DNA of 64,000 nucleotides from Oscillospiraceae bacterium (GTDB lineage Bacteria; Bacillota; Clostridia; Oscillospirales; Acutalibacteraceae): positions 1 to 64,000 of the forward strand of contig JAQXMC010000002.1 of NCBI GenBank assembly GCA_029012445.1. The letters are read 5' to 3'. The first letter of the stretch is position 1. Every line of letters starts with the position of its first letter. The position numbers and the translations under genes were made by a program. The notes under the pieces were generated by a model. The model saw only the letters and a list, made by a program, of their open reading frames with translations, searched no databases and had not been told where the DNA came from. Positions 1 to 8,531 of the stretch are shown in pieces.

Positions 1-3000
1 TTTGCCTAAGTTAGCATCTAATGTCCATGAATTTGCTGACGCGTCTTCGACCTTCGTTACCTTCCAGCCGTTGAATACATAGCCGGTCTTTGTTGCCGTT
101 GCGAGAGTTATGTCGTCTCTGACGGTATACTTGGTCGTGTAATCTCCGCTCAGTTCTCCTCCGTCGGCGTCATATGTGATCGTGTAGTGATCGCCGCTGT
201 CGGGGTTGTTGTCTTCATGATCGCCGTCTTTGATAATGTAATAGAGCGTAATGCTTGTGCTCTTATCGCCGGCAACCGTGAATGTTTTGTCTGCAACGCT
301 CGCATGGTCATAGGTATAGCCGCCGAAGTCTTTTCTTAAATCTGCGACTGTTACTGTATCCCCTGCCGTTGCGGTAACGGTCTTCGTTTCAAGAACATAT
401 TCATTTGTACCGTCAGAGTAAACATAGTTGACGGTATATTCCGTTCCGTTCGCTATTGCGGTGTAGGTGTAAACAATCTCGTTGCCGTCAGCCTTAAGCG
501 TGATAGTTTGCTGTGTAGGTGTGTTGTAGCCTGCGATCTCTTTCGGAGCGTATGTGAACGCCGTGTTCATTGTGAGACCGGTTGCGGTTACTGCATCGGC
601 AAGCTCATTTCCGCTTTCATCAACGAACTTAACTGTCGCTGTGATGTCCGTCTTTGCGGTGTATTTGTAAACAATCTCGTTGCAGTCAGCCTTAAGCGAG
701 ATAGTCTGCTGTGAAGGTGTGGTGTAGCGTGCGATCTCTTTCGGAGCGTATGTGAACGCCGTGTTCTTTGTGAGACCGGTTGCAGTTACTGCATCTGCGA
801 GCTCATTGCCGCTTTCATCAACGAACTTGACTGTTGCCGTGATGTCCGTCTTTGCGGTGTAGGTGAATATTATGTCGTTTCCGTCGCCTGCCTTGACAGT
901 GATAGTCTGAGCGGCGGGAGCCGTATAGCCTGCTATTTCGATAGGCGTTTCTGTGTAGGTCGCATCGGTTTCAAGACCGGCGAGGTCCTTGGCGGGAGCA
1001 ATTTCATCATTTCCGCACTTATAGTAAACCTTACCTGTATTATTCTTGAGAGCTTCCCATGAAGCTGTGAAGGTCTTGTCGCCGGTCGAGCCTGCCTCAA
1101 TAACGCCGCCGTCTGACCAGCCGTTGAAAGCATATCCGGTTCTTGTGGGTTCGACGAGCGTTATTTTGCCGCTTTCTATTGTGTAAGAAGTCGGATTTGC
1201 TTCGTTGTTTGTTCCACCGTTAAGCACATAATTTATCGCATATGTGTGAGCGGTAAACGAGCCTTTGACCGTAACATTGCTGTCGATCGTGAAGTTGGAA
1301 TGATCCCATCCGCTGAAATCATAGCCGGCCGCCGAGGCATTCGGAGCGACTGTTACTGTTGCGCCGTATCTGTAAGTTGCTTCTGAGGGCAGCGCTGTGG
1401 CATCGGCAGGAACATTTCCTGTGTACTCATAATTAACCGTATAGGTAAGTCTGTCATACTTGACCTCGATGACTGTTGAGCCGTCCGCCGCAATGATTAT
1501 GTTGTCATAGGAGCTGACAACTTCAAAGCCGTTATAGCTCTTGATTTCAACAGCTGCCTTATCGCCTGTCGTGCCCGTGAGCTGGGCCGTTTCCGCAACT
1601 GTATATTCATCGTTGTCAAGATTCTGCTGTAAGTATATGACTGTGTACTTAGTGTCGGTGTTTGCCTCCCACTTAGCCTTAACGGTTATGTTCTCCGCAG
1701 GCATCGTTGACGGGATATCTTTGTCCCAGCCTGCGAAGGTGTAGCCTGTCTTAGTGGGAGCTGCGGGAGCGGCAACTGCCGTTGCGTAATCCTGTGTTAT
1801 CGGCGCGATATATGAGCCGCCGTCAGTGTCAAATGTTATCGTGTACTGATTAACTTTCCACTGAGCCTTAACGGTTATGTTCTCCGCAGGCATCGTTGCC
1901 GGAATCTCCTTGTCCCAGCCGTCGAAGGTGTAGCCTGTCTTGGTGGGATCTGCCGGAGCGGTAACAGCCGTCGCGTAATCCTGTGTTATCGGCGCAATAT
2001 CCGAGCCGCCGTCAGTGTCAAATGTTATTGTGTACTGATTAACTTTCCACTGAGCTTTAAGTGAAACATCATTTGCGGGCATCGTTGCGGGAACGGTGTT
2101 ATCCCAGCCGTTGAAGGTGTAGCCCGTCTTAGTCGGTGTTTCAACGCTCACTGCCGCTTCGTAGTAAACCTTAGTTGTTGTGGCAACTTCTGAGTTGTCG
2201 TTATCAACCGTGAGGTTATACTGATTTCGGTCATAATAGATCTTGAGAACGAGAGAGCCGTCGCCTGCAATATTGCCCTCGAGGACAGACTTTGAGCTGT
2301 TGAGCGTGAATCCGGTGATCTCGGGAGCTGTTGCTGTCGCTGTTGTGTCAGTCGTTCCGCTGAACGACGATTCGGTCTTGTCATAGCCGGAGCCGCTGAC
2401 ATTCATCTTATAGGTCTCAACCTTATAGGCCGTGTTTGTGTCCGGAGCATAGAAAGCTTCCACAGTTATGTTCTGCGAACCGATAGTTGCGGGAACATCC
2501 TGTGACCACTTGTCAAAGTGATAGCCGGTCTTGTTGGGTGTGGGTTCTTCGGTGAACTCGGGGATAGCTTCGCCGTATTTTGCGGAAACCGTCTTTTCGG
2601 TCAAGCCGTCTGCAAATTTACCGTCCATAGCCTTATAAGTGACCGTGTAGGTATTCTTTTCAAACACCGCATTATAGGTGGCGTCCGCTGTAACGGTTGA
2701 AGCTACCGTGCCCCAGCCGATGAAGGTGTAGCCCTCCTTTGTCGGAGTAGCGCCTGTGAAAGCAGGCGTTGACGCGCCGTATTTTATTCCGTTATCGGTC
2801 TGAACTGCTGTACCGTCTACGGCGTACTTAACGGTAAAGGTCTTTCTTGAATATCTGATAGTAACTACGGTCGAGCCGTTGCCTGCTATCGTCTGCTGAT
2901 CGATCGGCAGCTGAGCCTCGAAGCCCTCATATGATCTGGCTGACGCCGCTGTCTGATCGCCGGATTTGCCTGTCAGAGTCTCGGTTTCGGTGAGTGCCGC

Positions 3001-6000
3001 ATCGTCATATGTGCCGCTGAGAGTCTCTCTGACATGCTTGACTGTGTAGTTGACATCATTGGCCTCCCACTCTGCTGTGAAGGTCTTGTCGCCGGTCGAG
3101 CCTTTTTCGATTTTATCGCCCTCGGTCCACCCGACGAAGGTGTAACCTTCCCTTGCGGGAGCCGCAAGCGTGATCTCATCCTCGACCGTGTATTCGCTCG
3201 GGTTGGTGCTTGCGTTTGTTCCGCCGTTAAGGTTATAGGTTATCGTGTATTTATCGGCAACCTCGCTGAAGTGGGCGAAATACATTATATCCTCTTTGAC
3301 CGCGACAGTGCCGGTTAAGGTGTTCATTCCGTCAACCTTTTTATTGTCGTAGTCACTGCTTGCGCTGTCTGCTGTCGACCAGCCGTCCCATACCCAGTGA
3401 TAGCCGGTTCTTGCGCCGTCTCTTGTCTGTTCGTCTACGCTGTAGGTAACGGCATGGTTGAACTCAACTCCGTTAAATTCAGAGGTGGCTTCCGGACCGG
3501 CGAGAGCCGAGCCGTCATGAGTTAAGAAGTAGACATTGTAGGTTACCGTGCTTACATCGAACTTCGCAGTATATTCGTAGCTTGTTCCCTTTGAGTCGCC
3601 TGTTCCGACGGATTCAAGCTCAAAACCGACATCAGTGGCTGAGCCGATATCGCTTCCGTCGCTGTTCCTCTTTTGCAAGCTCCAGCCGCTCCAGTCAAAT
3701 TTCTGCGTTTCGGTGCTTGCTTTAACGGGAGCGTCCCATGTGTAATCGGGTGTATCGCCGTAATAAAGCGTCTGTGTGCCTATCTCTGTTCCGTCATAGT
3801 TCAGGAATCTGACCGTGTAAGCACTTGCCCAGTAATCGTAATTGTAGTAACGGTCGCCGGTCGATATAGCCGCCGAAGTGTCTGAAAGCTCAGCGTCTGA
3901 TACCGCGTCAAGTGTGGGGTTGGTTCCCTTGGCCTCGGAAGAATCAACGAGATAATTATCCGACGGCAGAGTTCCGTCGATAAACGGAATAGTGAATTGA
4001 GCGCCATGGCTGACGAGATAATACTTAGTCTCGGTGTAATCAGGTGTTTCGTCCTTTGCTCTGCCTGACCAGACATTGTGATCGACGGCGAAAACATTGG
4101 CGGCATATGTTGAAGAATCCTGATTCTTGAGAGCCTCATACGCTGTCTGAAGAGCTGTGTAAGCGTCATCATATGCCGACTGCTTCTGGCTGTAAGCACC
4201 GACAACATTGTTAGCTTTTTTAAGTGCTGTCTGATAATTGCTCCAAAGAGTTGAATTATACTTTGCGCTGATAAACGCCGTGTTGTTGCAATCGGTGACA
4301 AGTTCGGCAAGCGCCTTAGCGCTGTATGTGAACAGCTTGATATTCATTGTTGCTTTTATTGCACGCGGCGAATAAGTTGCCAGATAACTTTTTCCGTAGT
4401 TTTCACAGAATAAAACACCCTGGAAATCGTTTTCGGAATTAGTGGATGAGTTTATAGGATAATAAAGATCCAGATTAAATATCTTGTTGTTGAAATATGT
4501 TATTCCGAAGCTTTCCGCTCTTTGTCTTGCACTTTCGGGATCGCTTGTGCCTACTCCCAAATCAAAGCAGCCGTATGTGTTGTTCTTGTTATATCTTTCG
4601 GTATATTTTTGTTCATGAAGTGCGGGAGCTTTTGTCGTGGTGCCGGTGTTGACGGTATAAAAACTGCTATTGTTCCAGTAATAGCCTATCGGATATATTT
4701 TATATCCATTGCTCGGTCCGGCCTTGGCATCTTCTGAATTTCCGTCATCCCAGTAGTTGAGGACTATTCCGGTATTTCTTAAATTAGTATATTTATCCTT
4801 GTTGACAATCAGCTGAATAGTTGATGTTCCCTCGCAAAGATTTCCTTCTTTATTGGTTAAGCCGGATGGATACGATTGCCGTTCATAATTTGAAACATTT
4901 ATCGTCCAGTTGCTCTTATTGAGCATTCCGTATCCGATATCAGCCGGAGGATTGCTTCCGTATTTGACTGAGACCGAACCGCCGATCATCAATGTTGATC
5001 TGTGGTTAGATTTACCGTCATATGAGCTGTCGTCGCCCGCCGAAAGAGAAAACATCGTCAGGTCACCGGTATTATTAGTGTAATAGCTGTCGCCAAAAGC
5101 TGTGGCATAGCTCATGACTCTGAAATAAGTCTTGGCTTGATATGTCTTAGCTGCGTTCACACCGGTCGATGTTCCCTGGGGAAGAATATCCATCTTATAT
5201 GTAGCGGTGACAGTGAAGTCACCGGCTGCGATAGTGCTGCCTGTTGTCTGGGTGACCTTGAAATATGCGCTTTTGCCCGACTCTATGGTCTGGCCGCCTG
5301 ACGCCAGTTCAACACTTGCCGTTGTTGGTGAGACCGATAAGGCCGTCACCGTTATCGGCTTCAGGCTGTGGTTTGTCGCTTTGATATAGAAATAGTTCTG
5401 AGTTGCGTAGCTGTCAGCCGTTCCGTAGTAAACATAGCCGATATCGCTGTCGCCCGAGTTTCCCAGAACTCGCGTTACGGGCTTATCCTTATTAGTACCC
5501 GTGCTGTTGACGACAGGCTCAACCGAAAGACCTGAGCTTATCTCAGTCGGGGGCAGAGTTGACTGCTCGCTGTCGGTTCCCATCAGTTTATTGGAGGCTC
5601 TGTCAAGCTTTGCCTTTGCGGCGTCGACGGAAGCCTGATTCGTTACTTCATCGCCGAGGAGCTTCTTAGCCGCCTGATAAGCCGAAACATAGCTATTCCA
5701 CTTTGCGCTGTCAAATGCGCTTGAAACAAGGCCCTTGCTCTCATAGGTTGAAAGAGCGCTTCTTAAAGCCGCTTTGTTATATGAGGTTACATAATATGTG
5801 ACAGAAAGCGTTGTTTTTTCATCAAATGTGAATATGTTGTATGCGTCTGACCAGATTCTGTACATAAAGTGGAAAGGAACATTAGTCACATTTTTGGGTA
5901 TGCTGCCGTTGAGCCAGACTCTGAAAGTGTTCGCTCCCTGGCAGTTAGCGAGAATGGGCATATCTTCTTTTGTATTTGTGTCGCTCGTGTCATAATAGAA

Positions 6001-7002
6001 CAGTTTTTCACCGCTGCTGAGTGTAGACCAGCTTGAGGAGGCGTCAGTGGTGTTATAGACGCTTCTCGTCTGATCCGAAAGAGCTGTCTCTCTGTTATCC
6101 GGGTCATAGTCGGTCTTGAACTCGGCGCTTACATCACCGCCGGCGTTCACAAAAGCTTTTGAAAGACCTATACGCACTATTTTGAGTCTCTGGCACTTAT
6201 CTATATTACCGTTACGCTCGGTGTTGGAGTCAACGGCTTTATAGTTGAAGCCGGCCGCCTGCCATGTCGCCGCCTTCGATGTGTCAACATAGTAATATGC
6301 TGATGAGAAGTGGTCGTTGTTCTTGGTGTAGCTGGTGCTCGTGCACTTGCAGGAGCCGTAGTCCGATGTCTGATCGGCATTCGAAAGGAAGCCGGAGGTA
6401 TCAGAATACTTATCGGCCATGTTATATTGCTTGAGCTTAAAGTATCCGACATTTGCATCGACCCATGTTCTGAAATTTGACGATTCAACGCCGCCGATAA
6501 ATTCCTCGACCAAACGATGATATATCGTGTCGTCGGGAGCTTCGGCATATAAATACGCCTTTAATGTTGCCGCACTGCCGCCGACAGTGTAGTTGACAAC
6601 AAATTCCAGATTCGTTGAATCGGCAAGATTCGAAGCTGTCAATTCGTAAGTGGCAAATGCGTTTTGCGCAAGGCTTGCGTTGGGCGAAACGGACTTGCTA
6701 CCGTCCACCATGACATTTGCATTTGACGAAGTTATCTTCGTTACGGTCAAAGCAGAATTAGCCTTGAGCCTAAGATAGACAGTGCCGTTAAAACTGCCGT
6801 TAGTTTTCAGGTTAACACGATCAAGACGGGTTGTGCCCGTTGATGATGATGTGAAATAAACCTGCAAGCCGTTGAAAGCGTTTGCCGGTGTTTCCGCGCT
6901 CGCAGTGAATGCGAACGGATTACCGACGACAACGCTTGTCATTACCATAAGAAAGCTGAGGAACACGCTCAGCGTCTTAAGTAATGGCTTGTGTTTTCTC
7001 AT
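1..7002 (-). CDS. Giant secreted surface protein with FIVAR, InlB B-type and MucBP-like repeats (partial, C-terminus outside window)
   Basis: An uninterrupted minus-strand frame of 2334 codons runs off the left edge. I chose the ATG at 7002 because AGAAGG lies 7 nt upstream; an in-frame ATG at 7020 has no such site. The N-terminus is a typical signal peptide (MRKHK, hydrophobic stretch LSVFLSFLMVM, small residues before SAE). Residues about 408-480 and 888-965 are helical FIVAR-like segments (for example SAFDSAKWNSYVSAYQAAKK). From about residue 1060 onward come roughly ten beta-rich units with the GYTFxGWD motif of InlB B repeats (Flg_new family), and near residues 2017-2190 three 66-residue MucBP-like units (VKFVDESGNELAD). 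Such proteins usually act at the cell envelope in adhesion or polysaccharide binding. The anchor (sortase motif, SLH or other) would be at the missing C-terminus, so attachment is unknown. Confidence 0.88.
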   Translation of the reverse strand, partial: MRKHKPLLKTLSVFLSFLMVMTSVVVGNPFAFTASAETPANAFNGLQVYFTSSSTGTTRLDRVNLKTNGSFNGTVYLRLKANSALTVTKITSSNANVMVDGSKSVSPNASLAQNAFATYELTASNLADSTNLEFVVNYTVGGSAATLKAYLYAEAPDDTIYHRLVEEFIGGVESSNFRTWVDANVGYFKLKQYNMADKYSDTSGFLSNADQTSDYGSCKCTSTSYTKNNDHFSSAYYYVDTSKAATWQAAGFNYKAVDSNTERNGNIDKCQRLKIVRIGLSKAFVNAGGDVSAEFKTDYDPDNRETALSDQTRSVYNTTDASSSWSTLSSGEKLFYYDTSDTNTKEDMPILANCQGANTFRVWLNGSIPKNVTNVPFHFMYRIWSDAYNIFTFDEKTTLSVTYYVTSYNKAALRSALSTYESKGLVSSAFDSAKWNSYVSAYQAAKKLLGDEVTNQASVDAAKAKLDRASNKLMGTDSEQSTLPPTEISSGLSVEPVVNSTGTNKDKPVTRVLGNSGDSDIGYVYYGTADSYATQNYFYIKATNHSLKPITVTALSVSPTTASVELASGGQTIESGKSAYFKVTQTTGSTIAAGDFTVTATYKMDILPQGTSTGVNAAKTYQAKTYFRVMSYATAFGDSYYTNNTGDLTMFSLSAGDDSSYDGKSNHRSTLMIGGSVSVKYGSNPPADIGYGMLNKSNWTINVSNYERQSYPSGLTNKEGNLCEGTSTIQLIVNKDKYTNLRNTGIVLNYWDDGNSEDAKAGPSNGYKIYPIGYYWNNSSFYTVNTGTTTKAPALHEQKYTERYNKNNTYGCFDLGVGTSDPESARQRAESFGITYFNNKIFNLDLYYPINSSTNSENDFQGVLFCENYGKSYLATYSPRAIKATMNIKLFTYSAKALAELVTDCNNTAFISAKYNSTLWSNYQTALKKANNVVGAYSQKQSAYDDAYTALQTAYEALKNQDSSTYAANVFAVDHNVWSGRAKDETPDYTETKYYLVSHGAQFTIPFIDGTLPSDNYLVDSSEAKGTNPTLDAVSDAELSDTSAAISTGDRYYNYDYWASAYTVRFLNYDGTEIGTQTLYYGDTPDYTWDAPVKASTETQKFDWSGWSLQKRNSDGSDIGSATDVGFELESVGTGDSKGTSYEYTAKFDVSTVTYNVYFLTHDGSALAGPEATSEFNGVEFNHAVTYSVDEQTRDGARTGYHWVWDGWSTADSASSDYDNKKVDGMNTLTGTVAVKEDIMYFAHFSEVADKYTITYNLNGGTNASTNPSEYTVEDEITLAAPAREGYTFVGWTEGDKIEKGSTGDKTFTAEWEANDVNYTVKHVRETLSGTYDDAALTETETLTGKSGDQTAASARSYEGFEAQLPIDQQTIAGNGSTVVTIRYSRKTFTVKYAVDGTAVQTDNGIKYGASTPAFTGATPTKEGYTFIGWGTVASTVTADATYNAVFEKNTYTVTYKAMDGKFADGLTEKTVSAKYGEAIPEFTEEPTPNKTGYHFDKWSQDVPATIGSQNITVEAFYAPDTNTAYKVETYKMNVSGSGYDKTESSFSGTTDTTATATAPEITGFTLNSSKSVLEGNIAGDGSLVLKIYYDRNQYNLTVDNDNSEVATTTKVYYEAAVSVETPTKTGYTFNGWDNTVPATMPANDVSLKAQWKVNQYTITFDTDGGSDIAPITQDYATAVTAPADPTKTGYTFDGWDKEIPATMPAENITVKAQWKVNQYTITFDTDGGSYIAPITQDYATAVAAPAAPTKTGYTFAGWDKDIPSTMPAENITVKAKWEANTDTKYTVIYLQQNLDNDEYTVAETAQLTGTTGDKAAVEIKSYNGFEVVSSYDNIIIAADGSTVIEVKYDRLTYTVNYEYTGNVPADATALPSEATYRYGATVTVAPNASAAGYDFSGWDHSNFTIDSNVTVKGSFTAHTYAINYVLNGGTNNEANPTSYTIESGKITLVEPTRTGYAFNGWSDGGVIEAGSTGDKTFTASWEALKNNTGKVYYKCGNDEIAPAKDLAGLETDATYTETPIEIAGYTAPAAQTITVKAGDGNDIIFTYTAKTDITATVKFVDESGNELADAVTATGLTKNTAFTYAPKEIARYTTPSQQTISLKADCNEIVYKYTAKTDITATVKFVDESGNELADAVTATGLTMNTAFTYAPKEIAGYNTPTQQTITLKADGNEIVYTYTAIANGTEYTVNYVYSDGTNEYVLETKTVTATAGDTVTVADLRKDFGGYTYDHASVADKTFTVAGDKSTSITLYYIIKDGDHEDNNPDSGDHYTITYDADGGELSGDYTTKYTVRDDITLATATKTGYVFNGWKVTKVEDASANSWTLDANLGK
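440..960 (-). repeat. Three tandem 198-bp MucBP-like coding repeats
   Basis: Anchors gttgccgtcagcc (481), gttgcagtcagcc (679) and gtttccgtcgcctgcc (877) are exactly 198 bp apart. Each unit encodes a 66-residue MucBP-like module (TAKTDITATVKFVDESGNEL, then a GYxxPxQQTI segment). The two distal units are nearly identical, the third is more diverged. Confidence 0.88.
1667..2044 (-). repeat. Two tandem 189-bp coding repeats (63 residues each) inside the giant surface gene
   Basis: Two consecutive 189-bp units (about 1667-1855 and 1856-2044) are nearly identical at the DNA level, sharing long blocks such as ccttaacggttatgttctcc and cgccgtcagtgtcaaatgtt. Each encodes one InlB B-type unit containing YTITFDTDGGS and PTKTGYTFxGWDK. 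Near identity at silent positions points to recent duplication or gene conversion. Confidence 0.9.
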
Positions 7003-7118
7003 AAAAATGCCTTCTTTCATTTTTTCTTGTTTTTCATGCCTCGCTGTTCTTTTCCGGATAAGACCTATCCGACCGCAGAAAACGGCCGGGCATATGAAAA
7101 ACAGATCATATCAACATA

Positions 7119-7147
7119 ATAATATCACTGTTTATTTCGATTTTCAA
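7119..7147 (-). promoter_or_regulatory. Vegetative-type promoter for the giant surface protein gene
   Basis: On the minus strand TTGAAA (7147-7142), a 17-bp spacer and TATTAT (7124-7119) match the sigma-A consensus. The start codon lies about 115 nt downstream, leaving a leader with a short hairpin (CGGATA/TATCCG at 7055-7071). Confidence 0.6.
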
Positions 7148-7365
7148 GAGTTTTCATGTCTTTTTTCGGACAAAGCAACAAAATTTGTTGAATATGCATA
7201 AATAATTTTATTAAATTTGTTCAATTTTTTTCTTGCCTCGGCTTTTCATCTGAAAGTCAACGCAATTCTGTCTTATTTGCGACAGCGCAAAAGTTTCAAG
7301 ACATCTGTCTGATAAATTCGACTGTCTTATATGATACAAATATCCGCTACGCACCAACTCGGAGC

Positions 7366-7396
7366 GTACAGAAAAAAGGCATTTCAGGAAAGAGTT
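7366..7396 (+). promoter_or_regulatory. Candidate sigma-F-like promoter of sigG
   Basis: GTACA (7366-7370), a 16-bp spacer and GGAAAGAGTT (7387-7396) resemble the forespore sigma-F pattern GYATA/GGNNANANTN; the -10 part fits every fixed position and the -35 part four of five. In Bacillus sigG is sigma-F dependent. The match is degenerate, so this is a suggestion. Confidence 0.3.
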
Positions 7397-7431
7397 ACCT
7401 GACAATCGGAAGCAAAACCCGCGTTAAAAAG

Positions 7432-7473
7432 TTCCCCTGCTGTCAATAATGAGGTTAACAGTTTTTGGGGGAA
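7432..7473 (+). promoter_or_regulatory. Hairpin covering the sigG ribosome binding site
   Basis: TTCCCC (7432-7437) pairs with GGGGAA (ending at 7473) and CTGT (7440-7443) with ACAG (7458-7461), so the Shine-Dalgarno GGGGG (7467-7471) is buried in a stem just ahead of a GTG start. This would lower sigG translation. Confidence 0.6.
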
Positions 7474-7478
7474 TAAAT

Positions 7479-8246
7479 GTGAAATTCAACAAGGTCGAGA
7501 TATGCGGAATAAACACATCCAGGCTTAAAGTCCTCAAGGAAAGCGAAAAAATGCGCCTGCTGGCCCTCGCTCACAGCGGCGACAAAGCCGCCCGCGAAGA
7601 GCTTATCAGCGGAAATCTGAAATTGGTTCTGAGCGTGATTCAGCGGTTTTCCGGCAGAAACGAAAATCCGGACGACCTTTTTCAGGTCGGCTGCATAGGG
7701 CTTATAAAAGCCATAGATAATTTTGATGTGTCACAAGAGGTCAAATTTTCTACCTACGCTGTTCCAATGATTATCGGCGAGATACGCCGCTATCTCCGTG
7801 ACAATAATCCCATACGCGTCAGCCGCTCTCTTCGCGATACTGCCTACCACGCAATGCAGGTCAAGGAGCAGCTGACGGGAAAAACGCAGCGGGAACCGAC
7901 AGTCGAGGAAATCGCAGACGAAATGAAAGTCAAAAAAGAAACCGTCGTTATGGCGCTCGAGGCAGTCGTCGATCCCGTTTCGCTCTATGAGCCTGTTTAT
8001 TCCGACGGCGGGGACACAATATATGTTATGGATCAGATCGGCGACAGCAACAGCGATGAAAACTGGATAGACGAGATACTGATGCGCCAGGCGATCGAGG
8101 AACTTTCCGACAGGGAAAAGTTTATATTAAATCTGCGGTTCATTCAGGGGAAAACTCAAATGGAAGTCGCAAAAGAGGTCGGCATCTCGCAGGCTCAGGT
8201 GTCAAGGCTAGAAAAGGGCGCTATCGGAAAGATCAAGGAGCATTAA
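7479..8246 (+). CDS. sigG: RNA polymerase sporulation sigma factor SigG
   Basis: A 255-residue sigma-70 family protein close in length to B. subtilis SigG (260). It directs late forespore transcription. The N-terminus KFNKVEICGINTSRLKVL carries the KVEICG segment typical of SigG. Region 2 (GNLKLVLSVIQRF, DDLFQVGCIGLIKAIDNFD, KFSTYAVPMIIGEIRRYLRD) and region 4 (LSDREKFILNLRF, QMEVAKEVGISQAQVSRLEK) are intact. The start is GTG at 7479, with GGGGG 7 nt upstream; an upstream in-frame ATG at 7449 would add residues absent from SigG proteins and has no ribosome binding site. The gene is monocistronic in appearance; spoIIGA/sigE, often upstream in Firmicutes, are not adjacent here. Confidence 0.95.
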   Translation: MKFNKVEICGINTSRLKVLKESEKMRLLALAHSGDKAAREELISGNLKLVLSVIQRFSGRNENPDDLFQVGCIGLIKAIDNFDVSQEVKFSTYAVPMIIGEIRRYLRDNNPIRVSRSLRDTAYHAMQVKEQLTGKTQREPTVEEIADEMKVKKETVVMALEAVVDPVSLYEPVYSDGGDTIYVMDQIGDSNSDENWIDEILMRQAIEELSDREKFILNLRFIQGKTQMEVAKEVGISQAQVSRLEKGAIGKIKEH

Positions 8247-8271
8247 GAAAAAATATTACGAAAGCACTTTT

Positions 8272-8299
8272 TGGATATATTCATGATTTATTCATACAA
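8272..8299 (+). promoter_or_regulatory. Sigma-G-like promoter downstream of sigG
   Basis: TGGATA (8272-8277), a 15-bp spacer and CATACAA (8293-8299) resemble the sigma-G pattern TGHATR/CATAMTA with one mismatch in each half. The position fits transcription of the 37-residue gene that begins 61 nt downstream. Confidence 0.5.
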
Positions 8300-8359
8300 A
8301 GCACAAAATCCGTAAACATTGCGTATGTATTATGAAGAAAAAACAGGGAGGCAAACATT

Positions 8360-8473
8360 ATGGAAAAAATAGCGGATTTCTTTCAGACTCTCATGTCGAG
8401 ACTTGCAAAGCTATGGACTGTATTATACGACGCAATAATCACAATTAAGGGCAAGGATCCCTCAAAAGACTGA
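8360..8473 (+). CDS. 37-residue amphipathic peptide, possible forespore gene
   Basis: ATG at 8360 is preceded by AGGGAGG at 8345-8351, a strong ribosome binding site, and the frame ends in TGA at 8471-8473 just before a terminator. The product starts MEKIADFFQTLMSRLAKLW and ends KGKDPSKD. Residues 4-29 form a likely amphipathic helix: I4, F7, F8, L11, L15, L18, W19, L22, I26 and I29 lie on one face, and K3, D6, Q9, R14, K17 and D24 on the other. There is no signal peptide or cysteine. A sigma-G-like promoter upstream suggests forespore expression. I do not recognise the family; membrane-binding peptides such as SpoVM are similar only in style. Promoter, ribosome binding site and terminator together argue that it is a real gene. 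Confidence 0.7.
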   Translation: MEKIADFFQTLMSRLAKLWTVLYDAIITIKGKDPSKD

Positions 8474-8484
8474 TAATAAAAAGG

Positions 8485-8519
8485 GCGGGCTGAAGGTCAG
8501 ATCTTCAGCCCGCTGTTTT
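8485..8519. terminator. Bidirectional rho-independent terminator
   Basis: GCGGGCTGAAG (8485-8495) and CTTCAGCCCGC (8503-8513) form an 11-bp stem with a 7-nt loop. T-rich tracts follow on both strands (tgttttt on plus, ccctttttatt on minus), so it can end both the peptide gene and the lipoprotein gene. Confidence 0.85.
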
Positions 8520-8531
8520 TATCTTTAGATT

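Larger units (their letters stand above)
7003..7478. other. 476-bp divergent intergenic region between the surface-protein gene and sigG
   Basis: No supportable gene lies here. It holds a vegetative-type promoter and a leader of about 110 nt with a small hairpin (7055-7071) for the surface gene, an AT-rich middle (7120-7240), and a candidate sigma-F-like promoter plus a hairpin covering the ribosome binding site of sigG on the right. Short open frames on both strands lack ribosome binding sites. Confidence 0.7.

Noticed and set aside
7195..7222. TGCATA upstream of sigG as a sigma-G -35 element
   Set aside because: No CATAMTA-like -10 lies at 14-16 bp, so sigma-G autoregulation is not supported there.
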